From contig JAACJP010000019.1 of assembly GCA_013368375.1 (NCBI GenBank), positions 372,001 through 436,000 of the forward strand: a stretch of DNA of 64,000 nucleotides, written 5' to 3'. Positions 62,996 through 64,000 of this stretch are shown one piece after another. The translations under genes and the position numbers were made by a program. Under the pieces are notes generated by a model. It ran no database searches and was not told the origin of the DNA. It worked only from the letters and a program-made list of their open reading frames with translations. Numbering within the stretch: the stretch's first letter is position 1; each line of letters opens with the position of its first letter. The stretch comes from Tricholomella constricta (taxonomy: Eukaryota > Basidiomycota > Agaricomycetes > Agaricales > Lyophyllaceae).

Positions 62996-64000
62996 ATGGG
63001 AGTTGTGCTATGCAGCGACGGCGGCCCTTTCGACTTCCGAGATCCCTGTGTCCGTTCGTCATGGAGTGCCCTACTCCCTGCCCTCTTCGTCTTTGCCCTC
63101 TGCCTCTTCTCTCTCCCATTACCCACCCGAGTACAAAGCCTCTTCGCCTTACTCGCCCGCCCCTTCAGAACGTACATCACCCTCGATGAAGCCGAGGCAC
63201 TTGACGTCGATGCAGATGAAAAAAGCAACGGCGGTGCTGACCCCGACACCAGTCCAAAGGGGCCCTTGGCTTCGGCCGGAGTCCCGCTCTGGCGCACACT
63301 CGCGTTTGTGCTCATCGGGCTTGCAGAGACCCTCACCTGGCTCGCTTACGCCTCCTTTCAACTCATCAACTCCCCTTCTGACATTTGGGGCGTCGGACGG
63401 ACGTTCCTAGTCGCCTCGTCGTGGCTATACACCGTCATGCGCCCTATCGTACGCCCTGCAGCGACGGCGCCTATGGACCTGTTCGTGCTCTACATCGCCC
63501 TGTTTATTGGTGCAGTGCTCCAAGTAGGGGGGACAGTTTACGACCATGAGGTCTTTGGGGACAGATGGCCGCCGGGGGTTGTATTGGCTGCTCTTTGGAG
63601 CAATCTACTCCTGGTAGGGGCGCTGCTGGCGATTGTGCTGAAGATGCCGCTAGCGGTGCCGAGTCGACGGGTGCGAAAGGAGGACGTGGTGAGTTGGCTG
63701 TCCATGGGGTCGGAAGGGCTGCTGATATCGGTTTTGCAGGGGCTTTCTGTGTCCCCCGAGGACTACACGTCGCTTTTGGGTTGGATCACGTTTAGTTGGG
63801 TTTATCCACTGGTCAAACGGGTGCGTCATCTCCTCAAGCACTTTCACACATCACTGACAAATCCCCAGGGCCGCGACACGACGCTCAACGAGAAAGACAT
63901 ATGGGCGCTCAGCCCAACCATGCAGTCACGGCCCATCTTTATGAAATTCGTCAATATCCAGTACGTCCCCACACATCCTCGCATCCAACACTCACTAAAC
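62996..64000 (+). CDS. ABC transporter, ABCC (multidrug-resistance-associated) type, N-terminal part
   Basis: Exon 1 62996-63820, exon 2 63869-63960 (GT-AG, phase 0 then 2), continuing beyond the right edge. ATG 62996 gives MGVVLCSDGGPFDFRDPCVR, followed by the hydrophobic segments of TMD0 (SALLPALFVFALCLFSLPLP, LWRTLAFVLIGLAETLTWLA, MDLFVLYIALFIGAVLQVGG, VVLAALWSNLLLVGALLAIVL), an acidic linker, and SPEDYTSLLGWITFSWVYPL, GRDTTLNEKDIWALSP, QSRPIFMKF, the typical entry to the first ABC membrane domain of fungal ABCC proteins (tandem TLNE-DIW-LSP motif). The nucleotide-binding domains lie outside the window. It would pump conjugates or drugs across the plasma or vacuolar membrane. No lesion seen. 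Confidence 0.88.
   Translation, partial: MGVVLCSDGGPFDFRDPCVRSSWSALLPALFVFALCLFSLPLPTRVQSLFALLARPFRTYITLDEAEALDVDADEKSNGGADPDTSPKGPLASAGVPLWRTLAFVLIGLAETLTWLAYASFQLINSPSDIWGVGRTFLVASSWLYTVMRPIVRPAATAPMDLFVLYIALFIGAVLQVGGTVYDHEVFGDRWPPGVVLAALWSNLLLVGALLAIVLKMPLAVPSRRVRKEDVVSWLSMGSEGLLISVLQGLSVSPEDYTSLLGWITFSWVYPLVKRVRHLLKHFHTSLTNPQGRDTTLNEKDIWALSPTMQSRPIFMKFVNIQYVPTHPRIQHSLN

Overview
This is a 64-kb stretch of a fungal nuclear genome, most probably an agaricomycete (mushroom-type basidiomycete). The evidence is: genes cut by many 45-65 bp GT-AG introns; a KDZ-class transposase with its CxC2 cysteine cluster; an RNase H1-type N-terminal domain gene; secreted glycoside hydrolases; and Ty1/copia, Ty3/gypsy and pogo elements of fungal type. 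No rRNA, intact tRNA gene or CRISPR array was seen. Two transposon complexes together cover about 33.4 kb, just over half of the window.

Layout. 1-6660: left-edge KDZ transposase (-), two small genes of unknown function, a gene with an RNase H1 N-terminal (viroplasmin-like) module (-), and a multi-exon gene (+) that is broken at 6660. 6661-18752: a 12.1-kb Ty3/gypsy element on the minus strand. Its gag-pol is damaged at several points, but in the env-like position it carries, in antisense, two intact tandem paralogous genes with a Zn2Cys6-spaced cysteine cluster. The broken host gene resumes in frame at 18757. 20129-23583: a tandem array of five copies (one truncated) of a small helical-protein family. 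24857-26839: a Ser/Thr-rich single-pass membrane protein with a cytoplasmic PPxY motif. 27656-34740: a gene graveyard made of a GH35 pseudogene, two inverted copies of a PD-(D/E)XK-like gene each with one lesion, and between them a decayed GH78-like (alpha-L-rhamnosidase) pseudogene next to a 222-bp TA-flanked MITE.

35034-56379: a 21.3-kb nest. A Ty1/copia element (455-bp LTRs, TSD ATATA) is interrupted twice. At 35683-40960 there is a CTGTCA-ended insertion that itself received an apparently complete pogo/Tigger transposon (36075-39223) and contains an array of 19 TGACTCA heptamers. At 44174-54755 there is a Ty3/gypsy chromovirus (222-bp LTRs, TSD AGGCT). Taking out each insertion with one TSD copy leaves the copia frame continuous. 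The inner chromovirus has Gag-protease and Pol in one frame separated by a single UGA followed by CUA, a known strong readthrough context. 56404-60436 is a complete GH35 beta-galactosidase gene (-), the apparent parent of the pseudogene at 27.6 kb. The right end holds a small multi-pass membrane protein gene and the start of an ABCC-type ABC transporter.

The most interesting system is the gypsy element at 6661-18752. Its LTRs are nearly identical although its gag-pol has at least five lesions, so it probably moved in trans. The only intact genes it carries are the antisense zinc-cluster pair. Each of these has the same 20-bp palindrome upstream, and the half-site of that palindrome recurs twice in the U3 part of both LTRs. 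A self-regulating or exapted cargo is therefore a testable idea. Exon joins were made by eye from splice consensus and family knowledge, and no homology search was run.
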